DNA of 64,000 nucleotides from Candidatus Nitrospira allomarina (lineage in GTDB: Bacteria > Nitrospirota > Nitrospiria > Nitrospirales > UBA8639): assembly GCF_032050975.1 (NCBI RefSeq), contig NZ_CP116967.1, positions 62,001 to 126,000 on the forward strand, read 5' to 3'. Shown here one piece after another: positions 47,961 through 57,605 of the stretch. The notes under the pieces were generated by a model. It saw nothing but the letters and a program-made list of their open reading frames with translations, did no database searches and had not been told where the DNA came from. The stretch's first letter is position 1. Every line of letters begins with the position of its first letter. Made by a program: the position numbers and the translations under genes.

Positions 47961-49051
47961 AAACCCTTCCTCTTCATAAGCAACATGAAGCCCTGGGAGC
48001 CACGTTTCAAGCTTGTGGCGAGTGGGAAGTCCCTTTGCATTACGGAAATGCTCTCCTAGAGTATGAGTCTATTCATCGGCGAGCTGGGCTCGCCGACCTC
48101 TCCATACGCGGAAAAATCATGGTCACTGGAGATGACCGGGTCACCTGGCTGCAAAGCCTCATCAGCAATGATATTCTTCCTCTAAAATCCGGGGAGGGTC
48201 GGTATTCTGCCTTTATGAACCATAAAGGGAAAATGCTCTCCTATTTTCGGGTGTTCCGGCAACCCGAATCCCTGATCATTGAAGATGTGGGAGAGGTGGG
48301 AGACCTCACCTATCAAGCCTTTCGAAAATTTCTACTCTATGGGACAAAAGCCAAACTTCACAATGGCCTGGAAAGTTGGGGACTTCTCCTTGTTACCGGG
48401 CCAAATGGTCCGGAGATTCTTAAGCAAGCCTTGAATTTGGAAGTGGGATCGCTCCAGGTCTTGGATTCCATCACCTTCACTTTAGGTAATACACAAGGAT
48501 TTCTTGCTCGCACGGAAGAAACGGGTGGACAAGACTACGAAATGTTTATACCGGTCGCAGCCATCCCTTCGCTCTGGTCTCATCTCTTGAATACCGGAAA
48601 AGAGCTAGGCCTGCTCCCAGTCGGAAGAGAGGCACTTGAGACATCCAGAATTGAAAGTGGATTGGCTCGCCTTGGGCCAGACTTAAATGAAAAAATCGTT
48701 CCGCCAGAAGCCAACCTTGAGGGGAACGCCTTTAGTCTATCGAAGGGATGTTATCCCGGGCAGGAAGTCGTCGCTAGAATGGATACGTACGGGTCGGTGA
48801 AGCGACGCATGGTCGGCTTAGTTCTTGAAACCGAAATCCCACAACTTCCTGAACTCGGGGCGAAACTTTTTAGTGGGACTCGGGAAGTGGGGTGGGTGTC
48901 CAGTTCCACCCACTCCCCTCTTGTAAAAAAACCGATTGCCCTTGGATTTCCATTACGAGATTTTACCCAACCCCGGACAAACCTAGAAATCGAGATCAGA
49001 GACCAGCGCTTCCCAGCCTCTGTCTGCGCCTTACCGTTTACGGTCTCTTAA
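47957..49051 (+). CDS. ygfZ: YgfZ/GcvT-family folate-binding protein
   Basis: This is a 364-residue aminomethyltransferase-fold protein. The YgfZ signature K-G-C-Y-x-G-Q-E occurs at 263-270 (C265), followed by VVARMDTYG. The N-terminal half has GLADLSIRGKIMVTGDDRV and SAFMNHKGKMLSYFRVF, as in GcvT relatives. YgfZ-type proteins use folate to help build or repair certain iron-sulphur enzymes. It is coupled to the receiver-like gene and near thiC, whose product has a [4Fe-4S] cluster; any functional link is inference. Confidence 0.85.
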   Translation: MKTLPLHKQHEALGATFQACGEWEVPLHYGNALLEYESIHRRAGLADLSIRGKIMVTGDDRVTWLQSLISNDILPLKSGEGRYSAFMNHKGKMLSYFRVFRQPESLIIEDVGEVGDLTYQAFRKFLLYGTKAKLHNGLESWGLLLVTGPNGPEILKQALNLEVGSLQVLDSITFTLGNTQGFLARTEETGGQDYEMFIPVAAIPSLWSHLLNTGKELGLLPVGREALETSRIESGLARLGPDLNEKIVPPEANLEGNAFSLSKGCYPGQEVVARMDTYGSVKRRMVGLVLETEIPQLPELGAKLFSGTREVGWVSSSTHSPLVKKPIALGFPLRDFTQPRTNLEIEIRDQRFPASVCALPFTVS

Positions 49052-49099
49052 GCAGCTGTCGCAAGATTCCAAAATAATTCTTCCGCACTCTGATAGGGA

Positions 49100-49576
49100 T
49101 CAGGCTTTTTCCGGGTGTCGGCCATGAGAGATTTTTTCCGCAAAAGACAATACCGCCGGACGTTGTGCGTCGTTCAGCGCAAGAAGAATATGCGCCTCAT
49201 CACCATGCATCAATCGTAGACTAAGAAATGATTCTTCCGTGCGTTTTTCCTTATTATCCCAAGTCCCATCAATCAATTGAATTTTATCCAAATCACAGCA
49301 AGAAAATACGTCATACCGAAAGTAGGAGTCCCCGATTACCATATCGAAAAGAACCTGGCCAGAGGTCATAACCATGACGTTAAAACGCCCTTGATCTTCA
49401 TAGCCTTCCGGCAAAAATTCATTGACATACAGAAGAGTAACCTTCCGACCTGCCAATGCCTGTTCGATCTTCGTGCTCAGAGCCGGATAATCGATTTGAA
49501 GAGCCCGCTCTTCCTGGCTGGTAGCACGCAAAGCCATCTCCCTCGTTTGTTCAAAAACATCTGTAGCAGTCAACAC
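49100..49576 (-). CDS. Conserved hypothetical protein
   Basis: This is 158 residues from a GTG at 49576 with AAGGAG nine bases upstream; the frame is open further to 49684. It is mixed alpha/beta, soluble, with no signal peptide or known motif. Readable segments include LLYVNEFLPEGYEDQGRFNV, MVIGDSYFRYDVFSCCDLD and DAQRPAVLSFAEKI. I do not recognise the family. It is convergent with ygfZ. Confidence 0.6.
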   Translation of the reverse strand: MLTATDVFEQTREMALRATSQEERALQIDYPALSTKIEQALAGRKVTLLYVNEFLPEGYEDQGRFNVMVMTSGQVLFDMVIGDSYFRYDVFSCCDLDKIQLIDGTWDNKEKRTEESFLSLRLMHGDEAHILLALNDAQRPAVLSFAEKISHGRHPEKA

Positions 49577-49814
49577 AGAATACGCTCCTTTCTTCCACGA
49601 CACTATTAAATTATGTCGAATTGGTTTGGCTATAACAGGGTGCCTACGATACCCGCCATTTGACAGAGAAAGCAAGGGAACCAATCCCCTCTATTAATGG
49701 CATCCACCTATAATTATTTATTTCATGGCGTGAATTGATTGCCTTCTCCGCTCTCAGTTGGGCATACTTCGAATGGAAAAAGTCGCCGGATGAACCTTCA
49801 AGGAGAACCAGCTT

Positions 49815-50036
49815 ATGGATGCTGATACATGTCTGATCGGGGGATGCACCGAACCCCTCTACGCCCCTGCCGGAACCCAATCCTTATGCAAGGAACACTT
49901 TTTACAATTCGTCGTATGGCGCCGGAAAAAAGGCGGACTGGGTATGTTTAAAAAATATTGCGCGTTGAACATGGAAGAACGAGACGTGATTGTTGAAGAA
50001 TGGGCTAAGACGACATTCAGTACATCTGCCTCTTGA
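49815..50036 (+). CDS. Small cysteine-rich (probable zinc-binding) protein
   Basis: This is 73 residues with a strong AAGGAG site 10 bases before the ATG. C-x4-C (C6, C11) and C-x2-H (C25, H28) could bind one zinc. The rest is a helical basic stretch (FVVWRRKKGGLGMFKKY). I do not recognise a family. Its ribosome site and cysteine pattern argue that it is a real small gene. Confidence 0.6.
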   Translation: MDADTCLIGGCTEPLYAPAGTQSLCKEHFLQFVVWRRKKGGLGMFKKYCALNMEERDVIVEEWAKTTFSTSAS

Positions 50037-50183
50037 ACAGTTTTCTCTTGGCCTTCACACGCGTTGAATCATCATCCCGCCTTCACGCCTCTTTTTCGAT
50101 CCCAAAAGTGAGGAAATCTCTCCTGCTACCCAAGCAAAAGAAAGAATAACCCGCGTCGCCAATACCCAATGGACGATTAAACC

Positions 50184-50606
50184 TTATTCCATGAGCGGTG
50201 ATCCGTGGTGATGGATGATCTTCCACTCGTCTCCGATCCGCTCGAATAAATTGGTCGATACCACCTGGCTATTCTGTTCGTTCTCTCCCACCCGACTGGT
50301 GATATTTTCCGTACAAATGACCCAGGCAACATCGGCGGCAACTTGAACCTGTACTTCCGTCAGTTCAAATTTCATTGAAAATGTATTATTGAATATGACC
50401 ACCCAGGAATCCCTAACCGCCGGCCACCCGACCCGGATACTCCACCCTGGATGAATGCAGGTTACATACTCTTGATGAGCCCAAATAGAATCCATCAGCG
50501 CAACATCCAGCTGTTCAAACCCGCGGTAAAACAACTCATTCATCTGCGTCACTTCCTCAATCCGTTCCTTCAGCATCGTGCGCTCTCTTTCTTCATTTTC
50601 GCCCAT
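50184..50606 (-). CDS. SnoaL-like (NTF2-fold) protein
   Basis: This is 140 residues; an in-frame ATG at 50576 with GAGAG upstream is an equally good start. NTF2-like features are FYRGFEQLDVALMDSIWAHQ, CIHPGWSIRVGWPAVRDSW, VAWVICTENITS and the late WKIIHHHGSP. Such small cone-shaped proteins include enzymes, polyketide cyclase relatives and many of unknown role. It begins eight bases after the EamA gene, so both are probably co-transcribed. Confidence 0.78.
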   Translation of the reverse strand: MGENEERERTMLKERIEEVTQMNELFYRGFEQLDVALMDSIWAHQEYVTCIHPGWSIRVGWPAVRDSWVVIFNNTFSMKFELTEVQVQVAADVAWVICTENITSRVGENEQNSQVVSTNLFERIGDEWKIIHHHGSPLME

Positions 50607-50613
50607 TTCCTAA

Positions 50614-51537
50614 TCAGGGGACCTTCACTAACACGGCACAGGATTGTCGATCAACCAACCAGACCCCAATCAGAATCAATCCTATCCCACTTATTTCTCT
50701 CATGCCAACCGGTTCCCCCAAAATCATCACCGAAAAACACAGCGCAGAAACGGGAATAAGATTCCCAAAAATTCCTGCTCTGGAAGGACCGATTCCTTTG
50801 ACGCCAAACAACCAGGCCTGTTGACCCAATGCCGTAGCAAACACCATAACGTAAAGAAGTGCCAGCCAGCCAGATACCGGAACCGACTCTACCCCTGTAA
50901 CCAGGACTTTGTGACTTAGGCTTAACAAAGGGATTTCAAAGATCATGGAGAGTAGAAGAGTCGTCCATGTCACCGTCAGCGGAGAAAACCGTTCCATGGT
51001 TTTTCGACAGCCAATGGTATATAAGGCCCAACTGACCAATGCACAGACCACCAGACTCCCTCCGAGTAAAGGATTGGAACCCAATCCATCCACCGCCTCG
51101 CGCCCGGAAATACTCAATACTCCTAAAAACGAGACAAGACAGCCAAGCCAAATCACACGCAGGGGAATATCCTTAAGGATGAGCGAGGACAAGAAGGCGG
51201 TAATGGCCGGGCTTGAACCTATTATGATGCCAGCAGCCCCTGCCCCAATAAATTGCAGGCCAAAGAGAACGAACAGGTGATTGCCAAGGACTCCGATTCC
51301 TAGAAAAAAAAAGTTTTGCCAATCTTTTCGTGAAAAAGGAACGACCCCTTCCCTCCAGAGCCAAAGAGGAATAAGGATCAGTAAGGCTCCCAACCCTCTA
51401 AAAACAGATGTCTCTACTGGCGAGAAAGGACCTAAAGCGACTTTTTGTGCAACCACCGACCCTCCCCAGACCACTGCAGCAGTCGTGAGGGCAGCGTAGG
51501 CGGAAAACGCTGAGGATTCCGAGCTAGCGTTTTTCAT
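50614..51537 (-). CDS. EamA/DMT-family transporter
   Basis: This is about 307 residues from the ATG at 51537; the frame is open to 51612. Ten membrane helices form two EamA repeats: YAALTTAAVVWGGSVVAQKV at the N-terminus (the first helix of repeat 1) and LVVCALVSWALYTIGCRKT (repeat 2), each followed by a PS- or GP-containing exchange helix. The family exports amino acids or other metabolites by proton exchange. The substrate is unknown. Confidence 0.85.
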   Translation of the reverse strand: MKNASSESSAFSAYAALTTAAVVWGGSVVAQKVALGPFSPVETSVFRGLGALLILIPLWLWREGVVPFSRKDWQNFFFLGIGVLGNHLFVLFGLQFIGAGAAGIIIGSSPAITAFLSSLILKDIPLRVIWLGCLVSFLGVLSISGREAVDGLGSNPLLGGSLVVCALVSWALYTIGCRKTMERFSPLTVTWTTLLLSMIFEIPLLSLSHKVLVTGVESVPVSGWLALLYVMVFATALGQQAWLFGVKGIGPSRAGIFGNLIPVSALCFSVMILGEPVGMREISGIGLILIGVWLVDRQSCAVLVKVP

Positions 51538-52070
51538 GGGGAGGTAAATGAGAAAAAAGTGAGAAAAATACGGAAGGGGCTGTATCTCCAATCGTACTGT
51601 CAGGCAAGACAACCCCTATCTCGAACGAACTCTGAGCCGAGCCTACCAAGAGTCCATCCGCACATACAAAATCTTTCGCTCTCCATTACTCAAAGATAAC
51701 TCCGAATGCGATGCGCCCTCTCCCTCAGCTATGATGAGGCATCGCTGCTATAACAATCGTCCCTAGGTTCGTCAAGCTCAGACTATATGACAGTCTTCCA
51801 GCCAATGTATAAATACATTCTTGATTGGTATGATTACGGGGTCCAACAATTACTTTGAAAAGTTTCTAAATATTCATCATTTAACCCCAGGTCCGAATGG
51901 CTTATCTGATAGGTCTTCTGTCCGGTTGACGCAAAGAAATTTACACCGTTAAAATCGCCAGAGAGTTGATACTGTACCGGCCCTCATGCCAAGGCAAATT
52001 TTAATAAGAATCGTAGGCGTTGGCTTCCTACAATTGACATGACGGTTTATCTGTCCCCTAAGGAGGAATT
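51538..52070. other. Intergenic region, no gene seen
   Basis: About 530 bases lie between the divergent EamA transporter and ferredoxin genes. I see no coding pattern. A strong AAGGAGG site for the ferredoxin is at its right end. Confidence 0.5.
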
Positions 52071-52418
52071 ATGTCGTTGCTAATCACAGAAGAGTGCATT
52101 AATTGCGGTGCCTGTCTCCCGGAATGCCCCAACGAGGCAATTTTTGAGACACGAAGTGCCGCGGAGGAAAAGGGCAATAAGGTCGGGGAAGGTCAGGGTG
52201 AAGGGGACACGGTGTACGTGATCACCTATGAGCGCTGCACAGAGTGCGTCGGGCATTTTGATGAGCCTCAATGTGCGGCTGTTTGCCCTGTCGACGATTG
52301 CTGCATACCTGATCCAGAAATCCCTGAGACAACGGATACACTACTGGATAAGGCCAAACAGCTGAATCCTGACAAAGAAATCGATCCAGCGAAAGTTTGG
52401 GCCGGCGTTCGAAATTAA
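52071..52418 (+). CDS. 2[4Fe-4S] ferredoxin (YfhL/Alvin type)
   Basis: This is 115 residues. The first cluster site is C9-x2-C12-x2-C15-x3-C19-P. The second is C-x2-C-x8-C-x3-C-P (CTECVGHFDEPQCAAVCP), whose enlarged loop marks the YfhL/Allochromatium-type low-potential ferredoxins. A charged, glycine-rich insertion of about 20 residues separates the clusters. The ribosome site AAGGAGG is strong. It transfers electrons in the cytoplasm; partner unknown. Confidence 0.92.
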   Translation: MSLLITEECINCGACLPECPNEAIFETRSAAEEKGNKVGEGQGEGDTVYVITYERCTECVGHFDEPQCAAVCPVDDCCIPDPEIPETTDTLLDKAKQLNPDKEIDPAKVWAGVRN

Positions 52419-52446
52419 TCAACCCGAAAAACATGGCTCTGTAGAA

Positions 52447-52485
52447 AAGCCCCTTCCGATTTTTCCAAGGAAGGGGCTTTTTTTT
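52447..52485 (+). terminator. Rho-independent terminator after the ferredoxin gene
   Basis: A perfect stem AAGCCCCTTCC / GGAAGGGGCTT is followed by eight T bases, 29 bases after the stop codon. It lies between the convergent ferredoxin and smc genes. Confidence 0.93.
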
Positions 52486-52522
52486 GGGACTCCAACTATT
52501 GATGGAGACCCACTGTGTAACC

Positions 52523-55500
52523 TCAGCTTACCTCTTCTAATTCATGGAGCCGGACAGCAATCAATTTCGATACGCCAGGATCCTCCATTGTCACACCAAA
52601 AAGGGAGTTGGCCGTCTCCATGGTTCGTTTATTGTGTGTGATCACAATAAATTGAGATCGGTCCGCCATTTGGCGTAAAAACTGACCAAACCTGACCACG
52701 TTCGTCTCATCTAATGGCGCATCCACCTCATCCAACACACAAAATGGGGAAGGTCGAATGAGAAAGCTCGCAAAGAGAAGAGCCATGACCGTCATGGTCT
52801 TTTCCCCTCCGGAAAGCATGTTGAGATTTTTTAAGCGCTTCCCTGGTGGTTGAGCGACAATTTCCACGCCTGGCTCAAGATTGGGCCCTTCTGATTCCTG
52901 TCCTTCCTGAGTATCTTCGACTAAAATCAATTCAGCACGTCCTCCAGCAAACAAGGCTGAAAAGACTTCGCTAAATTTCACTTGAAGTTCTTTAAAGGTC
53001 TCCGCAAACAGCTTATTGGTCGTTTGATTCAACCGCTGAATAATTTCCTGAAGGGATTGAATTGAACCGGCTAAATCTTCCTCTTGCGCCAATAAAAATT
53101 GATAGCGTTCTTCTAATTGAGCATGCTCCTCAATAGCAGCCAAATTAATTGGACCGATACGCTCTAATTTTTTCCTGATACCCTGTAATTGCTCTCTCCA
53201 CTGGCCGGTTTGTTCCTCAGAAGCCTGTTCACTCCCTTCCAGACCTTCCGCGATCCGTCCGGCATCAGGAGGATTTTTGAGGTCATCCGTCGATATTTCG
53301 TATGTCATGGTTAGCGTTTCTTCCACAGCACGAAACTTCGCCCGAACTTCCGCTAAACGCCCCTCGATCGGCACACGGGACTTAAAGATGTGGCTCAATG
53401 TTTCACGAGCCTTCCCAATCAGACCATCCAACCGTTTAACTTCCTCCATACATCCTGCATGACGGTTCTGAAGCTCCAATAATGTTCCGGCAATGGCCTC
53501 TTTCTGGATGTCTAATTCTTCAACCAAACTCTCATTCGTAAGGCGTTCTTCCTGACTCTTTCGACTTTGCAGAAAGAGGTGCTCCAATTGTCCATCAATT
53601 TGTCGAATTCGGGTTTTCCGATGCTCTTCTTCCCGTTCAATTCGTTCAACATTAGCCTGCTCATAATCCCATTGGGACTTCAAAGCCTGAAAATTCATTC
53701 GTGTATCATTGAGGCTTTGCAACATGTCCTGTCGCTCTTGGTCTAATGTATTCAGAGCATCCAACAATTGACGAAGCGCCTCATCCTCATAGGCTCGTGT
53801 CTGATTGAGATGCTCAAGCCGGGTCTGAACCTCTACTTCTTCAACTTGCAACTGTCCCCATTCCTCCTCTTCCGCTAATCGATCCTGCTGAAGGGCATCT
53901 AACCGACGTAGGAGATCGGGAAGAGCCTTCTCTTTGGAAGAAGCCTCTTTTTGAATGGTCAACATGTGAAATTCCATCTCACGAATGGACAACGTGGCTT
54001 CTTCAAGTTGTCGCGACACGTCCTCAATTTCCTGTAGAAGCGACTTCCGGTTCGCTTTGGCTTCCTCCAACCCCACGGTAAGAGTGTTCAACTTTTCTTC
54101 CAATGTGAGAATTTCTCGCCGGCGACGTAATAATCCACCAGCTTCTCCACCAGACCCGCCACTGATGATCCCAGCGGGAGACACAAGTTCTCCGCCCAAG
54201 GCCACTAAAAGCGGACCGTTCCCCTGGAACCAGGAATGTTCGGTCATGAGATTTAACGCTCCAGATAATGACTTCACAATGACCGTATTCCCCAGCAAAG
54301 CCTCGATCACAGGTTTCAACTTGTCTGGAACCTGAACAAAATCCACAGCCAAGCCCCGTACTTCCGGGTCGTGCTGAATGACATTCCACCAATCGGCTGG
54401 ACCTTTTGGACCCTGTCGCGGAATATTCAAGGGAATAAAGCTGCCTTTTCCCCATTCATGTTGTTTGAATTGGGCAATGAACTTTTCTGCCTCTTGGGAC
54501 GATTGGACAATCCACGCCTGCAACCGCTCTCCTAAAACGGCTTCTATGGCTTTTTCAACCTCCTCAGGCACTTCCATCCGTTCGGCCAACGCCTCTTGAA
54601 TGGACGAACACGCAACGCGAATGGAGGCTTCATCACCCTCACCATGGTGGCCATACCCTATTTCTTCACGAAAAACACTTTGAATCGCACGTAATTCAGA
54701 TTCAGTGCCAGCGACTTGGGTTTGGAGGTCGAGAATTTTTTCATCAAGCTCTTCCCTGGTTTCTCGCTGACTTTGCAGGTTAACCTCTAAGCGGTCCTGA
54801 TTGTTCCGGAGCGCGTCAAGCTGACTTTCGAGCGATGAGCATTCCTGGCGAAGGGCTTCGCTTTCAGCTTGAAGGGTGGTTTGATCGTTCTGTGATTGAG
54901 AATATTCTACGGTCAGACGTTCGATCCGTCTGGCCATCGAACTCTGTCCTTCAGCAATACTTCGCAAGCGGTTTTCCTGATTCGTTTTTTCAACAGCTAA
55001 GGCCAGAATGGTTTCATGGCCCTTGTCGACCTTCTCCGCAGTTTCTCGACGGCGGAGGGCCAGATCGGCTATGCCTCCCTCTCCTTCTTCCAAAGTGACA
55101 GAAAGAATCTCCATCTCGCAGCGAATTTGGGCCAGCCGCTCTCTCAAGGCTTCCAACGAACCCGTGGCCTCCTGGCCCTCCCCATTCAACCGTGCTCGCT
55201 CCTCCATGACCTGTGCATGTTGCTGTTCATATTGCTCAAGCCGGTTGCGTTCAATCTGAATTGCCGTAAACGCATGGGACAGTTGCTGCTCAATCTCTCG
55301 AAACCGGTCCTGCGCATCCTTGAGAGTTTCGCTAGCGGACGTCAGCTCTAACTGCACGGTTTGGTGTTCGGCCACAAGTCGAGCCTCTTCAGCCAAGCAG
55401 GATAGTTCTTGGCTTTCAGATTCTTGTAACTCATGTTCAAACTGACACTGGTCTTGAAAAAACCGGCGAAAGTCATGAGTCAATAACTGCACCTCAAGCT

Positions 55501-56197
55501 CGCGAGCCTCACGGAGAAAGGCCTGATACTCCTCTGCTTGTTTCGCCTGACGATTGAGCGTCCGAAGCTGACCCCGGACTTCTCCAAGAATATCCCGAAC
55601 CCGCAAAAGATTATTTTCCGTACTTTGTAATTTTCGTAACGCCTCCGCCTTTTGTTTTTTATATCGAATAATACCTGCCGTGCCTTCGATAAATTCACGC
55701 CGTTCCTGTGGGGAGGCATTAAGTAACTGTTCAATATTGCCCTGTTCAATAACAGACTGTCCTCTGGCTCCCGCTCGGGCATTCCAGAGAAATCCTCGAA
55801 TATCCTTGAGCCGGCAAGGAATCTTATTAAAATAATATTCACTGTCTCCCTCGCGGTAGAGCCGACGGGTGATCATCACATCCGTTGGCTGATCAAGCCC
55901 TTCCAGAATGGCAGAGACAGGCTCCAACTCACGGGGCGTCACCTCGGAAAAAATGAGCGAAGCCTCGACCATTCCCATGGGTTTGCGTTGCTCAGTCCCA
56001 TTAAAAATAACGTCTTCCATGCGCTCGCTTCGCAAACTCTTCACGCTTTGCTCACCCATTGCCCACAAAATGGCATCCACGATATTACTTTTCCCTGTCC
56101 CGTTGGGACCGACGACAGCAGTTATCCCGTTCGGGAAATCTATTTTTGCCTCAGCAAAAGATTTAAACCCACTGACGACCAGAGTACGAAGAAACAT
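52523..56197 (-). CDS. smc: Chromosome segregation protein SMC
   Basis: This is 1224 residues. The N-terminal ATPase head has Walker A GPNGTGKS (30-37). Two long coiled coils flank the hinge at about 520-680 (VLGERLQAWIV, VALGGELVSPAGIISGGS). The C-terminal head has the LSGGEKTMTVMALLFASF signature and Walker B PFCVLDEVDAPLD. SMC with ScpAB organises and segregates chromosomes. Length and layout are typical; no scpA/scpB is nearby. The variant Thr in Walker A (usually Cys) is acceptable. Confidence 0.96.
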   Translation of the reverse strand: MFLRTLVVSGFKSFAEAKIDFPNGITAVVGPNGTGKSNIVDAILWAMGEQSVKSLRSERMEDVIFNGTEQRKPMGMVEASLIFSEVTPRELEPVSAILEGLDQPTDVMITRRLYREGDSEYYFNKIPCRLKDIRGFLWNARAGARGQSVIEQGNIEQLLNASPQERREFIEGTAGIIRYKKQKAEALRKLQSTENNLLRVRDILGEVRGQLRTLNRQAKQAEEYQAFLREARELEVQLLTHDFRRFFQDQCQFEHELQESESQELSCLAEEARLVAEHQTVQLELTSASETLKDAQDRFREIEQQLSHAFTAIQIERNRLEQYEQQHAQVMEERARLNGEGQEATGSLEALRERLAQIRCEMEILSVTLEEGEGGIADLALRRRETAEKVDKGHETILALAVEKTNQENRLRSIAEGQSSMARRIERLTVEYSQSQNDQTTLQAESEALRQECSSLESQLDALRNNQDRLEVNLQSQRETREELDEKILDLQTQVAGTESELRAIQSVFREEIGYGHHGEGDEASIRVACSSIQEALAERMEVPEEVEKAIEAVLGERLQAWIVQSSQEAEKFIAQFKQHEWGKGSFIPLNIPRQGPKGPADWWNVIQHDPEVRGLAVDFVQVPDKLKPVIEALLGNTVIVKSLSGALNLMTEHSWFQGNGPLLVALGGELVSPAGIISGGSGGEAGGLLRRRREILTLEEKLNTLTVGLEEAKANRKSLLQEIEDVSRQLEEATLSIREMEFHMLTIQKEASSKEKALPDLLRRLDALQQDRLAEEEEWGQLQVEEVEVQTRLEHLNQTRAYEDEALRQLLDALNTLDQERQDMLQSLNDTRMNFQALKSQWDYEQANVERIEREEEHRKTRIRQIDGQLEHLFLQSRKSQEERLTNESLVEELDIQKEAIAGTLLELQNRHAGCMEEVKRLDGLIGKARETLSHIFKSRVPIEGRLAEVRAKFRAVEETLTMTYEISTDDLKNPPDAGRIAEGLEGSEQASEEQTGQWREQLQGIRKKLERIGPINLAAIEEHAQLEERYQFLLAQEEDLAGSIQSLQEIIQRLNQTTNKLFAETFKELQVKFSEVFSALFAGGRAELILVEDTQEGQESEGPNLEPGVEIVAQPPGKRLKNLNMLSGGEKTMTVMALLFASFLIRPSPFCVLDEVDAPLDETNVVRFGQFLRQMADRSQFIVITHNKRTMETANSLFGVTMEDPGVSKLIAVRLHELEEVS

Positions 56198-56518
56198 ATT
56201 CCCTCTCAGAATGGAGTGGATGACAGAGCAGTAATTTGGCTCAAATCAGTACCATAAGAAGAAAAAAAAATCAAAGTTTTCCACAAAATGCTGTGGGTCT
56301 GACTACCGGCCTATTCAATATCTTGACATATTGCCAAAACCACGGCTCCTGTCAACAGGACAAAATCCAGGAGCCCTTTTACGGGACATCCTCCATAAAG
56401 AAGGATTCCCGAACAAACAGGTCTGACGGCTTCAAAATACTGGGAAAGATAATGAGGAAGGATATATTCGGAAAAGATACGCTTGCGCTCCTCCAGGAAA
56501 GCGGAAATCCATGGGAAT
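56198..56518. other. Intergenic region between smc and ispH
   Basis: About 320 bases lie between two minus-strand genes. I see no coding pattern or defendable hairpin; the promoter of smc should be here. Confidence 0.4.
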
Positions 56519-57457
56519 TTATCGCGGAACTTTGGCCATCAGTAATTCTTTTGGAAGAAGAAATTCAACATTCTCTTCCACCACGGTCAACTCCTCTACC
56601 GATGTTGCTCCATGTTCTTTCAAAAACTTAATGACCTGAGCCACCAATACTTCCGGAGCCGAGGCCCCTGCCGCAATGCCGATCGCGTTCACACCTTCCA
56701 GCCATTGAGTCTGAATATCCTGATAAGAATCAATGAGATATGACGGGATTCCACAACGCTCGCCCAATTCTCTCAAGCGGTTGGAATTGGAGCTGTTGGG
56801 AGACCCGATGACCAGAATGACATCAACAAAACGGGACAGCTCTTTGACAGCATTTTGCCGATTTTGTGTGGCATAACAAATATCTTCCTGATGTGGCCCT
56901 TTAATACCCGGGAACCGACGATGCAAGGCAGCAACAATATCCCGACATTCATCCACGCTCAACGTGGTTTGTGTGACATACGACAGGTGAAGAGGATTCT
57001 CAACTTCTAACGAGTCCACGTCCTCTACAGAGGAAACTAAATGGAATTTATCAGGCACCTGTCCAAGAGTTCCGACAACCTCAGGGTGCCCCGCGTGACC
57101 AATCAGAATCAGCTCATATTCGTTGGAATAATCCCTGTTCACTTCGTTATGAACCTTGATGACCAGGGGACATGTGGCATCAATCACTTTCAAATTTCGT
57201 CGTCTGGATTCTTCCCACACCTCTTTTGCCACACCATGTGCACTGAAAATGACAATGGCGCCATCAGGAACCTCATTCAGTTCTTCCACAAAAATAGCGC
57301 CCTTTCCACGAAGGGACTCGACCACATGACGACTATGGACAATTTCATGCCGAACATAAATTGGTGCCCCGTAAGTCTTTAAGGACAAATCGACGATTTC
57401 AATCGCTCGATCCACTCCCGCACAGAACCCTCTTGGATTGGCCAGGAAGATTTTCAA
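56519..57457 (-). CDS. ispH: 4-hydroxy-3-methylbut-2-enyl diphosphate reductase
   Basis: This 312-residue IspH/LytB catalyses the last step of the non-mevalonate isoprenoid pathway, giving IPP and DMAPP. Cluster cysteines are C12 ([12 protein letters not shown]), the Cys in [11 protein letters not shown], and the Cys in [14 protein letters not shown] in [21 protein letters not shown] and [10 protein letters not shown] are substrate-site motifs. The start is TTG with an excellent AAGGAGG five bases upstream. Confidence 0.95.
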   Translation of the reverse strand: MKIFLANPRGFCAGVDRAIEIVDLSLKTYGAPIYVRHEIVHSRHVVESLRGKGAIFVEELNEVPDGAIVIFSAHGVAKEVWEESRRRNLKVIDATCPLVIKVHNEVNRDYSNEYELILIGHAGHPEVVGTLGQVPDKFHLVSSVEDVDSLEVENPLHLSYVTQTTLSVDECRDIVAALHRRFPGIKGPHQEDICYATQNRQNAVKELSRFVDVILVIGSPNSSNSNRLRELGERCGIPSYLIDSYQDIQTQWLEGVNAIGIAAGASAPEVLVAQVIKFLKEHGATSVEELTVVEENVEFLLPKELLMAKVPR

Positions 57458-57605
57458 CGCACCCTCCTTACAAAATATTTATTTCGCTAAATTATCTATT
57501 CCACGCATGTCTTTTGCGCACGATAGGCTAAATTGCCAGAGATCGTCAACACAATGCCCAACCCGATTTCTCCGATAACACGGCGACAACGCGAAGAGGG
57601 CGATG

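Noticed and set aside
56236-56631. Plus-strand frame of 131 codons over the smc-ispH gap
   Set aside because: Its second half is the antisense shadow of the ispH end, and no ribosome site is seen.
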